Positions 1-6,997 of a stretch of DNA of 64,000 nucleotides are shown here, in pieces (position 1 is the first letter of the stretch; every line of letters starts with the position of its first letter). The translations under genes were made by a program, and so were the position numbers. Source of the stretch: Oscillibacter sp. (GTDB lineage Bacteria; Bacillota; Clostridia; Oscillospirales; Oscillospiraceae). Location of the stretch: NCBI GenBank assembly GCA_017526785.1, contig JAFXQV010000021.1, positions 1 through 64,000 on the forward strand. Reading direction: 5' to 3'. The notes beneath the pieces are model-generated. The model did no database searches. It saw nothing but the letters and a program-made list of their open reading frames with translations, and was not told where the DNA came from.

Positions 1-15
1 CGTTACCTTCTTCAT
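1..15 (-). CDS. 5' end of an unidentified gene leaving the window
   Basis: A reverse-strand ATG at 13-15 is preceded by a strong ribosome binding site (GGGAGG, 24-29 on the reverse strand). Only five codons (MKKVT) lie in the window, so no function can be given. The gene is divergent from the hicAB pair. Confidence 0.5.
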
Positions 16-238
16 GTGAAAAACCTCCCTCTTTTGCGTCCCTGTGCGAAAAAATAATGGTTTGAGCCATCATTATTATCGCACAAACCGCCGCAAATGG
101 GGAGGTTTTTCTGTTCCCTTTTTTCTCTCGTCAGGGCTGTGGAAAAAGTTTCGCGCCACTCTTTCCCGTTATCGGGACAGGGTGGCGCGTCGCGTCGGGC
201 GCGGCAAGCGCACAGGTCGAAAAATGTTCATTATCTCC

Positions 239-267
239 TTGGCAAATATGATTATATGTGTTATAGT
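239..267 (+). promoter_or_regulatory. Promoter of hicAB
   Basis: TTGGCA (239-244), 17 bp spacer, TATAGT (262-267), ending 25 bp before the hicA start. Both hexamers are one mismatch from consensus. It supports starting hicA at 293 rather than at the upstream in-frame ATG at 44. Confidence 0.65.
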
Positions 268-292
268 CTTTGCTGTCAGGAGGGAACCGCAA

Positions 293-490
293 ATGAAAGG
301 CTATTCGTCAAGGGAGGTCATCCGGCTATTGGAAGCGAACGGGTGGTATCTGGAACGGGTAACGGGAAGCCATTACCACTTCAAACACCCCGTCAAAAAA
401 GGTATCGTCACCGTCAAACATCCCGACAAGGACATCCCCATCAAGACGCTCCGAAGTATCGAACGGCAGTCGGGGCTTACTTTTCCGTAA
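293..490 (+). CDS. hicA: HicA-type mRNA interferase toxin
   Basis: Predicted toxin of a type II HicAB module; HicA proteins are small double-stranded-RNA-binding-fold RNases that cleave mRNA. The 65-residue product has the family hallmarks: an N-terminal 'SSREVIRLLEANGW' helix and the core 'GSHYHFKHP', whose first histidine is the catalytic residue of the family. The start at 293 is chosen because AGGAGG sits at 278-283 and a promoter ends at 267; the open frame extends upstream to 44 but that part is basic and low-complexity and lies upstream of the promoter. hicB follows after 26 bp. Confidence 0.88.
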   Translation: MKGYSSREVIRLLEANGWYLERVTGSHYHFKHPVKKGIVTVKHPDKDIPIKTLRSIERQSGLTFP

Positions 491-516
491 GCCCGCGCAG
501 ACAGGAGGCAACATTT

Positions 517-945
517 ATGAATCAAAAGAAGCCCGACAGATACGTGTATCCCGCCGTGTTCACCTACTACGGAGAGGGAAAGGAAATCGCGGTCGAATTC
601 CCGGATTTAGATTGTGCCACCAGCGGCGAAAACGACGCGGACGCGCTCTTGTCCGCCCGTGAACTGCTCGGCGGGCGTCTTGCTCTGCTGGAGGAGGACG
701 GCGAGGAAATCCCCGCGCCTTCTCCGCTCTCGGAAATCCGGGTAGAGGAAAACGAACGTTCCGCACTGGTCGACGTGTATATGCCGTCCATTCGTATGGC
801 AAATGTCAACCGCTCCGTGAATCGCACGGTGACGCTTCCCGCGTGGCTGAACGCCGCCGCGCTGGAACGGAATATGAACTTTTCGCAGATTTTACAGGAC
901 GCGTTGAAAGAGCGGCTCAACGTCAGCCAGCCGGGACAGGCGTAA
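517..945 (+). CDS. hicB: HicB-type antitoxin
   Basis: Predicted antitoxin partner of HicA. Residues 10-75 look like the HicB partial RNase-H-like domain ('YPAVFTYYGEGKEIAVEFPDL'-type start, acidic loop), and the C-terminus (about 105-135, 'VTLPAWLNAAALERNMNFSQ' onward) is a ribbon-helix-helix-like DNA-binding segment that would give autoregulation. 142 residues, typical for the long HicB class. Ribosome binding site AGGAGG at 503-508. Such RHH-bearing HicB proteins usually repress their own promoter; no operator was recognised here. Confidence 0.85.
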   Translation: MNQKKPDRYVYPAVFTYYGEGKEIAVEFPDLDCATSGENDADALLSARELLGGRLALLEEDGEEIPAPSPLSEIRVEENERSALVDVYMPSIRMANVNRSVNRTVTLPAWLNAAALERNMNFSQILQDALKERLNVSQPGQA

Positions 946-950
946 AGAAT

Positions 951-973
951 CCGGCGCGAACTGTCCGCGCCGG
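951..973. terminator. Hairpin between converging hicB and gpsA
   Basis: Perfect 8-bp stem (951-958 with 966-973) and 7-nt loop. On the reverse strand it is followed by ATTCTTT, a weak U-tract, so it most likely ends the gpsA transcript and may also stop hicB readthrough. Confidence 0.5.
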
Positions 974-977
974 GATA

Positions 978-1982
978 TCACAGCCAAGTCGCGCCCAAAA
1001 GTTCGTCCTTGCGGGCGCGTCCCATGAGTTCCCCCGTGACGCCGTGGATGTCGCGCCCCCGATAGAGTACCTCCCACGCACAGCGGCATATGGGCATATC
1101 AATTTCTTCGCGCTCCGCCAACTGGTGTACGCTTTCGGCGGCGTAGTAGCCCTCGACGACAGCGCCGATAGCCGCTAACGCCTCCTTGACGGGCGTTCCC
1201 CGCCCGATGAGGATTCCGGCGCGGCGGTTGCGCGAGTGCATGGAAGTACAGGTTACAATCAAGTCGCCCATGCCGGCCAGTCCGCTGAACGTGCGGCGGC
1301 TTCCGCCCAACTGTTCGCCCAGCCGCGCGAGTTCGGCCATTGCGCGGGTCATTAACAGGGCTTTGGTGTTGTCCTGATAGCCGAGGCCGTCGCACATGCC
1401 GCAAGTCAGCGCGATGACGTTCTTGAGCGCGGCGGAGAGTTCGACGCCCACAATGTCGTAACTGGTGTAGACGCGAAAATAGGCGTTCATGAAAGCGTCC
1501 TGCACGGCGCGCGCCACGTCGCCCGACGGCGACGCCGCCACACAGCCCGTCGGCAGACGTAACCCGACTTCTTCGGCGTGCGTGGGTCCCGAAAGCGCCG
1601 CAATTCCGCATACGCCCCCGGTCGACTCCCAGAGCAATTCGCTCATACGCTTGCAAGTGCGCGGCTCGATACCCTTCGACACGGAAACCAAAATTGTGGA
1701 GTGCCGCAGATACGGCGCGATTTTGGTTCCGGTCTCCCGGACGGCGAACGACGGCGCGGCGCTTACGACCAGTTCCGCGCCGTCGAGACAGTCTAAGTCT
1801 CCCGTGACTTGCAACGCGTCGGGGAGTTTGACACCGGGAAGCAGGGGATTTTCCCGGCTTTGCGCCATTTGCGCCGCCTTGGCGGGGTTGTGCGACCACA
1901 GAAACGTTTCGTGGCCGTTGTCACAGAGGACTTGTGAGAGCGCCGTACCCCAGCCGCCACTCCCAACGACTACCGCTTTCAC
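978..1982 (-). CDS. gpsA: NAD(P)-dependent glycerol-3-phosphate dehydrogenase
   Basis: Cytoplasmic enzyme reducing dihydroxyacetone phosphate to sn-glycerol 3-phosphate for phospholipid synthesis. The 334-residue product starts with the Rossmann fingerprint 'VVGSGGWGTAL' (family GxGxWGTA), has 'KGIE' and 'LSGPTHAEEV', and the C-terminal 'GLAGMGDLIVTC' of the GpsA catalytic domain. Length is normal. It starts with GTG in a 4-nt overlap (GTGA) with the stop of plsY, so translation is probably coupled. PlsY uses the product of this enzyme, which explains the pairing. Confidence 0.95.
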   Translation of the reverse strand: MKAVVVGSGGWGTALSQVLCDNGHETFLWSHNPAKAAQMAQSRENPLLPGVKLPDALQVTGDLDCLDGAELVVSAAPSFAVRETGTKIAPYLRHSTILVSVSKGIEPRTCKRMSELLWESTGGVCGIAALSGPTHAEEVGLRLPTGCVAASPSGDVARAVQDAFMNAYFRVYTSYDIVGVELSAALKNVIALTCGMCDGLGYQDNTKALLMTRAMAELARLGEQLGGSRRTFSGLAGMGDLIVTCTSMHSRNRRAGILIGRGTPVKEALAAIGAVVEGYYAAESVHQLAEREEIDMPICRCAWEVLYRGRDIHGVTGELMGRARKDELLGATWL

Positions 1983-2677
1983 GCCGCGTTCCCCCTGTCC
2001 GTTTTTTCATCCTGCGCCGGTTCGGAGGGCTTGCGGGCGCTTTTCCGGTGGAAAGAGAACTTGTTTTCGTTGCCGTGGAGGAGGCGTCCGACGTTGGCGC
2101 GGTGCTGCCAGACGACCAGCCCGCCGATGACGAAAGCCAGTGCCACGGCAAGCGGAAAATGCGGATAGCAGTACCACGAGATAAACGGGAAACTGCCGCC
2201 CGCCCAGAGCGAACCCAGCGAGACGTAGCGCGTCAGCAGAACCAGCAACAGGAAGCCGCCCCACACGACGACCGCCACGCGCCAGTCAATCATAATGGCG
2301 AGCGTCCCGCCGGAGAGAATGCCCTTGCCGCCCCTGAATCGGAACATGCACGGGAACATATGCCCCAGCAGGCAGAACAGCCCCGCCCAGTATTCGGCGA
2401 CGACCGTCTCACCAATCAGGAGCGTGACGGCCTTGACGGCCACAACCATTTTGAGTACGTCGCAGAGAATGACGACGAGCGTCAGGACGCCTCCGAACGT
2501 ACGGTAGAAGTTGGTCAGCCCGGCGTTACCGCTTCCGTGGTCGCGCACATCGTCGCGGAGAACGTACTTCGAGACGACCACAGCGCCGTTGAAACAGCCG
2601 CACAAATACGCCAGTACCGCAGTCGGGAGCAGAAAGACCGCGAAATACAGCAACCAATCAAGCAAACTGACAGGCAT
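1979..2677 (-). CDS. plsY: Acyl-phosphate:glycerol-3-phosphate acyltransferase PlsY
   Basis: Membrane enzyme transferring an acyl group from acyl phosphate to glycerol 3-phosphate, the first step of phosphatidic acid synthesis in Firmicutes. Several hydrophobic segments are present (about 5-25, 70-90, 140-165, 175-200). Family motifs are recognisable but drifted: 'GSGNAGLTN' (usually GSGNPGATN) and 'RGGKG'. 232 residues, slightly longer than many PlsY proteins because of a basic C-terminal tail. Lies 4 bp after der and overlaps gpsA. Confidence 0.93.
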   Translation of the reverse strand: MPVSLLDWLLYFAVFLLPTAVLAYLCGCFNGAVVVSKYVLRDDVRDHGSGNAGLTNFYRTFGGVLTLVVILCDVLKMVVAVKAVTLLIGETVVAEYWAGLFCLLGHMFPCMFRFRGGKGILSGGTLAIMIDWRVAVVVWGGFLLLVLLTRYVSLGSLWAGGSFPFISWYCYPHFPLAVALAFVIGGLVVWQHRANVGRLLHGNENKFSFHRKSARKPSEPAQDEKTDRGNAA

Positions 2678-2681
2678 GTGA

Positions 2682-4010
2682 TTATACCTCCTTGTCCCGT
2701 TTCTGCCGAACCGTCAAAACAAGCGGCGTCCCGTCCAGTCCGAACGTGTTGCGGATACAGTTTTCGAGATAGCGCCGATAGGAGAAGTGAAAGAGTTTCG
2801 TATCGTTGCAGAATGCCACAAAACGCGGCGGGTATACGCCAACCTGCGTCATGTAGTAGATTTTGAGGCGGCGTCCCTTGTCGGTGGGGGGCTGGACACG
2901 CGTCTGGGCGTCGGCCAGCACACTGTTGAGCGCGCCAGTCGTGACACGCGTCCCCGACTGCCGCCAGACTTCCCGAATGGCCGGAAACAGTTTCGGCACG
3001 CGCTGTCCGGTTTTCGCCGACAGAAACACTATCGGCGCGTAAGGCATATAGGCCAACTCGTTGCGGATGTCCCTTGTCATGCGCTCCATGGTCTTGTCGT
3101 CCTTGTCCACGATGTCCCACTTGTTCACGACAATGACGCTTGCCTTCCCGGCGTCGTGAGCCAGCCCGGCTACCTTGGTGTCCTGTTCGGTGACGCCCTC
3201 CGCCGCGTCGATGAGTATCAGGCAAACGTCGGCGCGTTCGACCGCCATGGTGGCGCGGAGAACGCTGTAGCGCTCCACGGATTCCTCAATTTTCGACTTC
3301 CGGCGTATGCCCGCCGTGTCGATGAAAATATAGTGGTCGCCGTCCTCGCTGGTAAACGGCGTGTCGATTGCGTCGCGGGTTGTCCCGGCCACGTCCGACA
3401 CAATCACGCGTTCCTCGCCCAGAATCCGGTTGACAAGCGACGATTTCCCGGCGTTGGGCTTGCCGATAACCGCCACGCGTATGGCGTCGGGCGCGGCGTC
3501 GTCGGCGGCCTCCGGCGGGAAGTGCGACAGACACGCGTCGAGTAAATCCCCGGTGCCGTGTCCGTGGACGGCGGAAACGGGTATCGGCTCGCCGAGACCC
3601 AAATTGTAGAACTCGTACACGTCGGGATTGACGGTGCCTGTTGTGTCGACCTTGTTGACGGCCAGCACGACAGGCTTGCCGGACTTGCGCAACATCTCCG
3701 CCACATCTTCGTCCGAGGCCGTCATGCCCGTGCGGATATCGGTCAAAAAGACAATGACCGTCGCGTTATCAATGGCAATCCGCGCCTGTTCGCGCATAAA
3801 TGACAAAATTTCGTTATCGGTGTTCGGCTCAATGCCGCCAGTGTCAACGACCGTGAAAGCGCGTCCGTTCCAGTCGCTCTCTCCGTAAATGCGGTCACGC
3901 GTGACCCCGGGCGTGTCCTCCACAATCGACAGCCGCTGTCCAATCAGGCGGTTAAAGAGCAGGGACTTTCCCACGTTCGGACGCCCCACAATGGCTATCA
4001 TCGGTTTCAC
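2682..4010 (-). CDS. der: Ribosome-associated GTPase Der (EngA)
   Basis: Double-GTPase required for 50S subunit maturation. Two G domains are visible: the first with G1 'GRPNVGKS', 'DTGG' and 'NKVD'; the second with 'GKPNAGKSS', 'DTAG' and 'NKWD'; then a KH-like C-terminal domain ending in basic residues. I place the start at a GTG (VKPMIAIVGRP) at 4010 because AGGAGA lies 8 nt upstream; the open frame continues further upstream to 4190 but overlaps rpmF and is not Der-like. 442 residues, normal for Firmicutes. Confidence 0.95.
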   Translation of the reverse strand: MKPMIAIVGRPNVGKSLLFNRLIGQRLSIVEDTPGVTRDRIYGESDWNGRAFTVVDTGGIEPNTDNEILSFMREQARIAIDNATVIVFLTDIRTGMTASDEDVAEMLRKSGKPVVLAVNKVDTTGTVNPDVYEFYNLGLGEPIPVSAVHGHGTGDLLDACLSHFPPEAADDAAPDAIRVAVIGKPNAGKSSLVNRILGEERVIVSDVAGTTRDAIDTPFTSEDGDHYIFIDTAGIRRKSKIEESVERYSVLRATMAVERADVCLILIDAAEGVTEQDTKVAGLAHDAGKASVIVVNKWDIVDKDDKTMERMTRDIRNELAYMPYAPIVFLSAKTGQRVPKLFPAIREVWRQSGTRVTTGALNSVLADAQTRVQPPTDKGRRLKIYYMTQVGVYPPRFVAFCNDTKLFHFSYRRYLENCIRNTFGLDGTPLVLTVRQKRDKEV

Positions 4011-4037
4011 GGAATCTCTCCTTTCTCGCGTGTTCGG

Positions 4038-4069
4038 AGAAAAAAACAGAGGGAAGACGCGCTTCCCTT
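4038..4069 (-). terminator. Hairpin with U-tract between rpmF and der
   Basis: On the reverse strand a 6-7 bp stem (4062-4067 with 4051-4056) is followed by a run of eight U's (4040-4047). It resembles an intrinsic terminator inside the operon, and could lower expression of der-plsY-gpsA relative to rpmF. No separate promoter was seen in the short gap before der. Confidence 0.6.
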
Positions 4070-4087
4070 CCGTATCCGCAGATTCGT

Positions 4088-4279
4088 TCACTTCGCCGCG
4101 GTCTGGGCGGTCTTGACTTCGCGTCCGTTGTACGAGCCGCATTCCGGACACATCCGGTGGGGCAGACGCATCGCGCCGCATTTCGGACACTTAATCAACA
4201 TCGGAGACGCCAGTTTCCAAGTCGCGCTGCGGCGTTTGTCGCGGCGGGATTTGGATACTTTTCCTTTCGGGACAGCCAT
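4088..4279 (-). CDS. rpmF: 50S ribosomal protein L32
   Basis: Structural protein of the large ribosomal subunit. The 63-residue product starts '[18 protein letters not shown]' and contains the zinc-ribbon pattern CPKC...CPEC (residues about 31-48), so this is the zinc-binding (C+) form. AAGGAGG precedes the start. It sits directly after yceD, the arrangement seen in most bacteria. Confidence 0.97.
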   Translation of the reverse strand: MAVPKGKVSKSRRDKRRSATWKLASPMLIKCPKCGAMRLPHRMCPECGSYNGREVKTAQTAAK

Positions 4280-4321
4280 GTTTCTTCCTCCTTCTCTATG
4301 ATGATTTCTTTTTCTTACGGT

Positions 4322-4864
4322 TCATCGGGGGCGTAACGCCGCCCAGCGGGGGTCGGGTTCCGGCTGACAGCCGCAAGCCCCCTCGTTCAGATTCGCCCCG
4401 CAACGCGGACAGAGGCCTTTACAGTCCTCGGAACACAATATTTTCGTGTCCATGTCCAGCACGAACGCCGCCCGGGCGAGTTCGCCCACGTCCGCCTGTC
4501 CGTCCTGCAAGAGTACAAGTTCCTCGTCGCCGTCCTCGTTTTGCAACGACTCCGCCAGCGTACAGCGGAACGCCGTCCGCTTCGGGAGCGGGAAGCGTTT
4601 CCCGCAACGGTCACAGGTGGCGTCCAGCGTGGTTTCGGCGGAGAGTTCCAGCGACAGCACGCCGGCGCGGTTCCGCACCGTCCCGGCCACGTCCACCGGA
4701 CGCGTTACCGGGCGGCGTCCGCCAAAGTCCAAGTCGGACAAGTCCAGCGGGAAGCGGAACGAAATCGACCGCCCCGGCGTGTACAGAATCGGCCTGACAT
4801 CCAGTGTCCCCGCGTTAGGGCAACATTGCATATTATACGTGATATCCGCGCCCTTGTCAAACAT
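4322..4864 (-). CDS. yceD: YceD/DUF177 family protein
   Basis: Conserved partner of rpmF; in other bacteria and plastids the family is linked to 23S rRNA and ribosome accumulation. The core runs from 'LDVRPILYTPGRS' through 'LDLSDLDFGGRRP', followed by CDRCGK and a C-terminal CSEDCKGLCPRCG motif resembling the metal-binding tail of DUF177. The start is uncertain. ATG 4864 has a good AAGGTGA site, but a perfect consensus promoter lies at 4832-4860, inside that reading frame. Transcripts from it could only use a later start, such as a CTG at 4804 that would begin exactly at the conserved core. Confidence 0.85.
   Translation of the reverse strand: MFDKGADITYNMQCCPNAGTLDVRPILYTPGRSISFRFPLDLSDLDFGGRRPVTRPVDVAGTVRNRAGVLSLELSAETTLDATCDRCGKRFPLPKRTAFRCTLAESLQNEDGDEELVLLQDGQADVGELARAAFVLDMDTKILCSEDCKGLCPRCGANLNEGACGCQPEPDPRWAALRPR
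4832..4860 (-). promoter_or_regulatory. Perfect consensus promoter for yceD-rpmF-der-plsY-gpsA
   Basis: On the reverse strand TTGACA (4855-4860) and TATAAT (4832-4837) are separated by 17 bp, matching consensus at all twelve positions. The predicted transcription start is near 4826. It falls within the reading frame of yceD if that gene starts at 4864. Confidence 0.8.
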
Positions 4865-4905
4865 TTTTTTCACCTTTTTTCTGAACATGGTGCCTTCGGG
4901 TTCGG

Positions 4906-5508
4906 TCAGATAAAGGAATCCATACATTCCACCAGTTTTGAGAGAAATTTGCGGCAGTCGTCGACATCCTCAACGGTGATTTGTCTTAACTCCTGCATTG
5001 CGGGGTCTATGTCGGATTCGTGCGCAACGCAATTCCGGCGATGTACAATCAATGCAAGTCGGTTTCGCACATCATCCGGTGTGGCGTTCATCTGGTCGGA
5101 AACGCGCTTCCAGAAGTTCTTGACCTGAATCAACCCCATGACGTATTCTACGCTTTTCGGGGACTGGAAAGAGTCCTCTGCCAGACGCTTGCGCAGAGCC
5201 GTCTCGAACAATGCCCTTTGTTCGTTTGCGTCCGCTTCGCGGAGAATTGCTTGAAACCCGTTTGCTTTCATGCGCAGTCCGTCCGGCACCAGTTCGGCGG
5301 GGTTGGTGGAGAAAAACATTTCCGTCAATTTTCTGTGGGTAATCTGGTGCAGATAATTGTCAAACGCGCTGACCATCAGCACAAATTCCGACCTTAGTAT
5401 GTGTTCCGCGTTTTCAAATCTTCCAAGTGGACTGATGAAACGATAGATATTCGTCAGCACTTTTAAGGAGTTGATTTGAGCGTCAAACGCTTCTTTTTCA
5501 CCGCTCAT
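4906..5508 (-). CDS. HEPN-domain protein (RiboL-PSP/MAE_28990-like), putative RNase
   Basis: An all-alpha protein of 200 residues. Near residue 160 it has 'HRRNCVAHESD', which fits the HEPN Rx4-6H ribonuclease motif (R-N-C-V-A-H). HEPN proteins are commonly metal-independent RNases in toxin-antitoxin and antiviral systems. Its start overlaps the 3' end of the ParA-like gene by 11 nt in another frame, so the two are translated as a unit. Catalytic activity is inferred from the motif only; a non-catalytic HEPN role cannot be excluded. Less GC-rich than flanking ribosomal genes by eye, which may indicate transfer. Confidence 0.7.
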   Translation of the reverse strand: MSGEKEAFDAQINSLKVLTNIYRFISPLGRFENAEHILRSEFVLMVSAFDNYLHQITHRKLTEMFFSTNPAELVPDGLRMKANGFQAILREADANEQRALFETALRKRLAEDSFQSPKSVEYVMGLIQVKNFWKRVSDQMNATPDDVRNRLALIVHRRNCVAHESDIDPAMQELRQITVEDVDDCRKFLSKLVECMDSFI

Positions 5509-6547
5509 CCGCCGTCAACCTCAATACGCGTTCGGACAGGGCGCGGTAAAGCGTCCCGAATTCCCCTTGTCGCTCCGGATTTTCCGGCTCCTCGCTTTTC
5601 TCTTTCCGCACCTCAAAAACCGGGCGTGACTGCTTGAAAGACAGTTCAGCCAGTTTTTTGAAGTCCGGCACCATCGCAAGACAATAGGAATCGTACGGGC
5701 GGAAGCAAGGAAGTTCACTTTTCATGACCTCTGCGGCGCGGTCGTACCTCTCTTTCGGGAGGGTCATGGATTCCTTTTCAAGAGCCGGAAGCAGATTTGT
5801 CCCGATTTCCTCGGAAATTTCCCGCAAGGCGTCCCGGAAGCGTTTCAGGGGGCGTCCGTCTTTCTGGCGGAGTTTGAAATGATTCACCGTGTAGCCCAGA
5901 AATGTGGGGCTTGAAAGCGGAAGCGGGTAAACGGCCTCGCGGAAAGCCACCCGCGCCTTTTTCGCCCATCGTTCCCACGCGGGAAGCGTCTTTGTCAAAG
6001 ATTGGAGCGCCATCAGCGAAAACGGGTCGGCGTTCATGGGTATCATGAAATAGTCGCAACAGATGAAAATATTCTGATTCACGGCGCTGAAACTGGGGTG
6101 CATGTCAAAAAGGACATAGTCAATGTTGAGTTTTTCCGCCGTTTTGCTCACCAAGCGGTCAAGCGCCCCGGGCAGATTCTCCATAGAGCCGAACGAACTT
6201 GACAAGTGCATGGCGGCGCTTAGCGGAAGCTCGTCCTCCGTGAAGTCAAGGTGTCCGGGCAGAAGAAACAGATTGTCCCGAATTTTAGGACAGTTGACAG
6301 GTTGAATCGGCGTTATCTTCGATTGAAACGCCGGAGAGAGACCATCGTGAATGTTGTCCCTTGACCGGGAAGCGCAATATTTTTGATAGTTCTTCTCCCC
6401 CAGCGCGTACCGTGTGAGGTTGCATTGGAAATCCGCATCCACCAACAAAACCTGTTTGCCCGTCCCGGCAATGGCACACCCCAAATGATAGCAAGTCGTG
6501 GTTTTGGAAACGCCGCCCTTTTGGTTGAAGATTGCGATTTTTTTCAT
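5498..6547 (-). CDS. ParA/Soj-like ATPase paired with a HEPN protein
   Basis: A 349-residue SIMIBI-class ATPase. The N-terminus 'FNQKGGVSKTTT' is the deviant Walker A (KGGxxKT), with 'LLVDADFQCNLT' (Walker A', normally DxDPQ) and 'YVLFDMHPS' (Walker B) further on. The final 150 residues are not typical chromosomal Soj and no parB follows, so a segregation role is unlikely. GGGGAGG precedes the start, 24 bp after ireB. The overlap with the HEPN gene suggests a two-component effector/regulator pair. The partner function is inference. Confidence 0.75.
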   Translation of the reverse strand: MKKIAIFNQKGGVSKTTTCYHLGCAIAGTGKQVLLVDADFQCNLTRYALGEKNYQKYCASRSRDNIHDGLSPAFQSKITPIQPVNCPKIRDNLFLLPGHLDFTEDELPLSAAMHLSSSFGSMENLPGALDRLVSKTAEKLNIDYVLFDMHPSFSAVNQNIFICCDYFMIPMNADPFSLMALQSLTKTLPAWERWAKKARVAFREAVYPLPLSSPTFLGYTVNHFKLRQKDGRPLKRFRDALREISEEIGTNLLPALEKESMTLPKERYDRAAEVMKSELPCFRPYDSYCLAMVPDFKKLAELSFKQSRPVFEVRKEKSEEPENPERQGEFGTLYRALSERVLRLTADER

Positions 6548-6571
6548 GTCGGCCTCCCCTTGGATGGCTTC

Positions 6572-6829
6572 TTACTTTCCCGGCGCGTTTTCGAGATAAG
6601 AGCGCAAGAGGGTTTGTAACAGCTCGTCCCGGTCGATTTTGCGGATGAGCGTCCGGGCGTTGCTGTGGTTGGTGATGTAGGTCGGGTCCTCGGAGAGGAT
6701 GTAGCCCACAATCTGGTTGACGGGGTTGTATCCCTTCTCCTCCAGAGCCTGATAGACTATGGCGAGGATGCGGTGAATCTCCGCGTCCTTCTCCTTCACA
6801 ATGCTGAACTTTCTGGTAAACTCGTCCAT
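6572..6829 (-). CDS. ireB: IreB family regulatory phosphoprotein (UPF0297)
   Basis: 85-residue cytoplasmic protein matching the IreB/UPF0297 family along its length ('[20 protein letters not shown]', 'YITNHSNAR', '[10 protein letters not shown]'). In Enterococcus IreB is phosphorylated by the PASTA kinase IreK and controls cephalosporin resistance. A threonine at position 5 fits the N-terminal phosphosite region. In most Firmicutes ireB is followed by the ruvX (yqgF) gene; here the ParA-HEPN pair follows instead. Confidence 0.93.
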   Translation of the reverse strand: MDEFTRKFSIVKEKDAEIHRILAIVYQALEEKGYNPVNQIVGYILSEDPTYITNHSNARTLIRKIDRDELLQTLLRSYLENAPGK

Positions 6830-6883
6830 TCCGACACCGCCTTTCCCACTCCGCCCCGGCTTGGAGCAGATACTATCTTTTAT

Positions 6884-6912
6884 ATTATACCCGTTTTTCC
6901 CCGGCGTGTAAA
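6884..6912 (-). promoter_or_regulatory. Promoter of ireB
   Basis: Reverse-strand TTTACA (6907-6912), 17 bp spacer, TATAAT (6884-6889), about 50 bp upstream of ireB. One mismatch in total. No terminator lies between ireB and the ParA and HEPN genes, so it probably drives all three. Confidence 0.75.
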
Positions 6913-6997
6913 GCGTTTCTTGTCGAATGTAACAAAAGTTTTACAACCTGTCCCGCGCCGCCTCCCGGAAGCGGAAAAGCGGCGCATACAGGATTTG

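Noticed and set aside
44-292. N-terminal extension of HicA
   Set aside because: Basic low-complexity translation, upstream of a good promoter and ribosome binding site.
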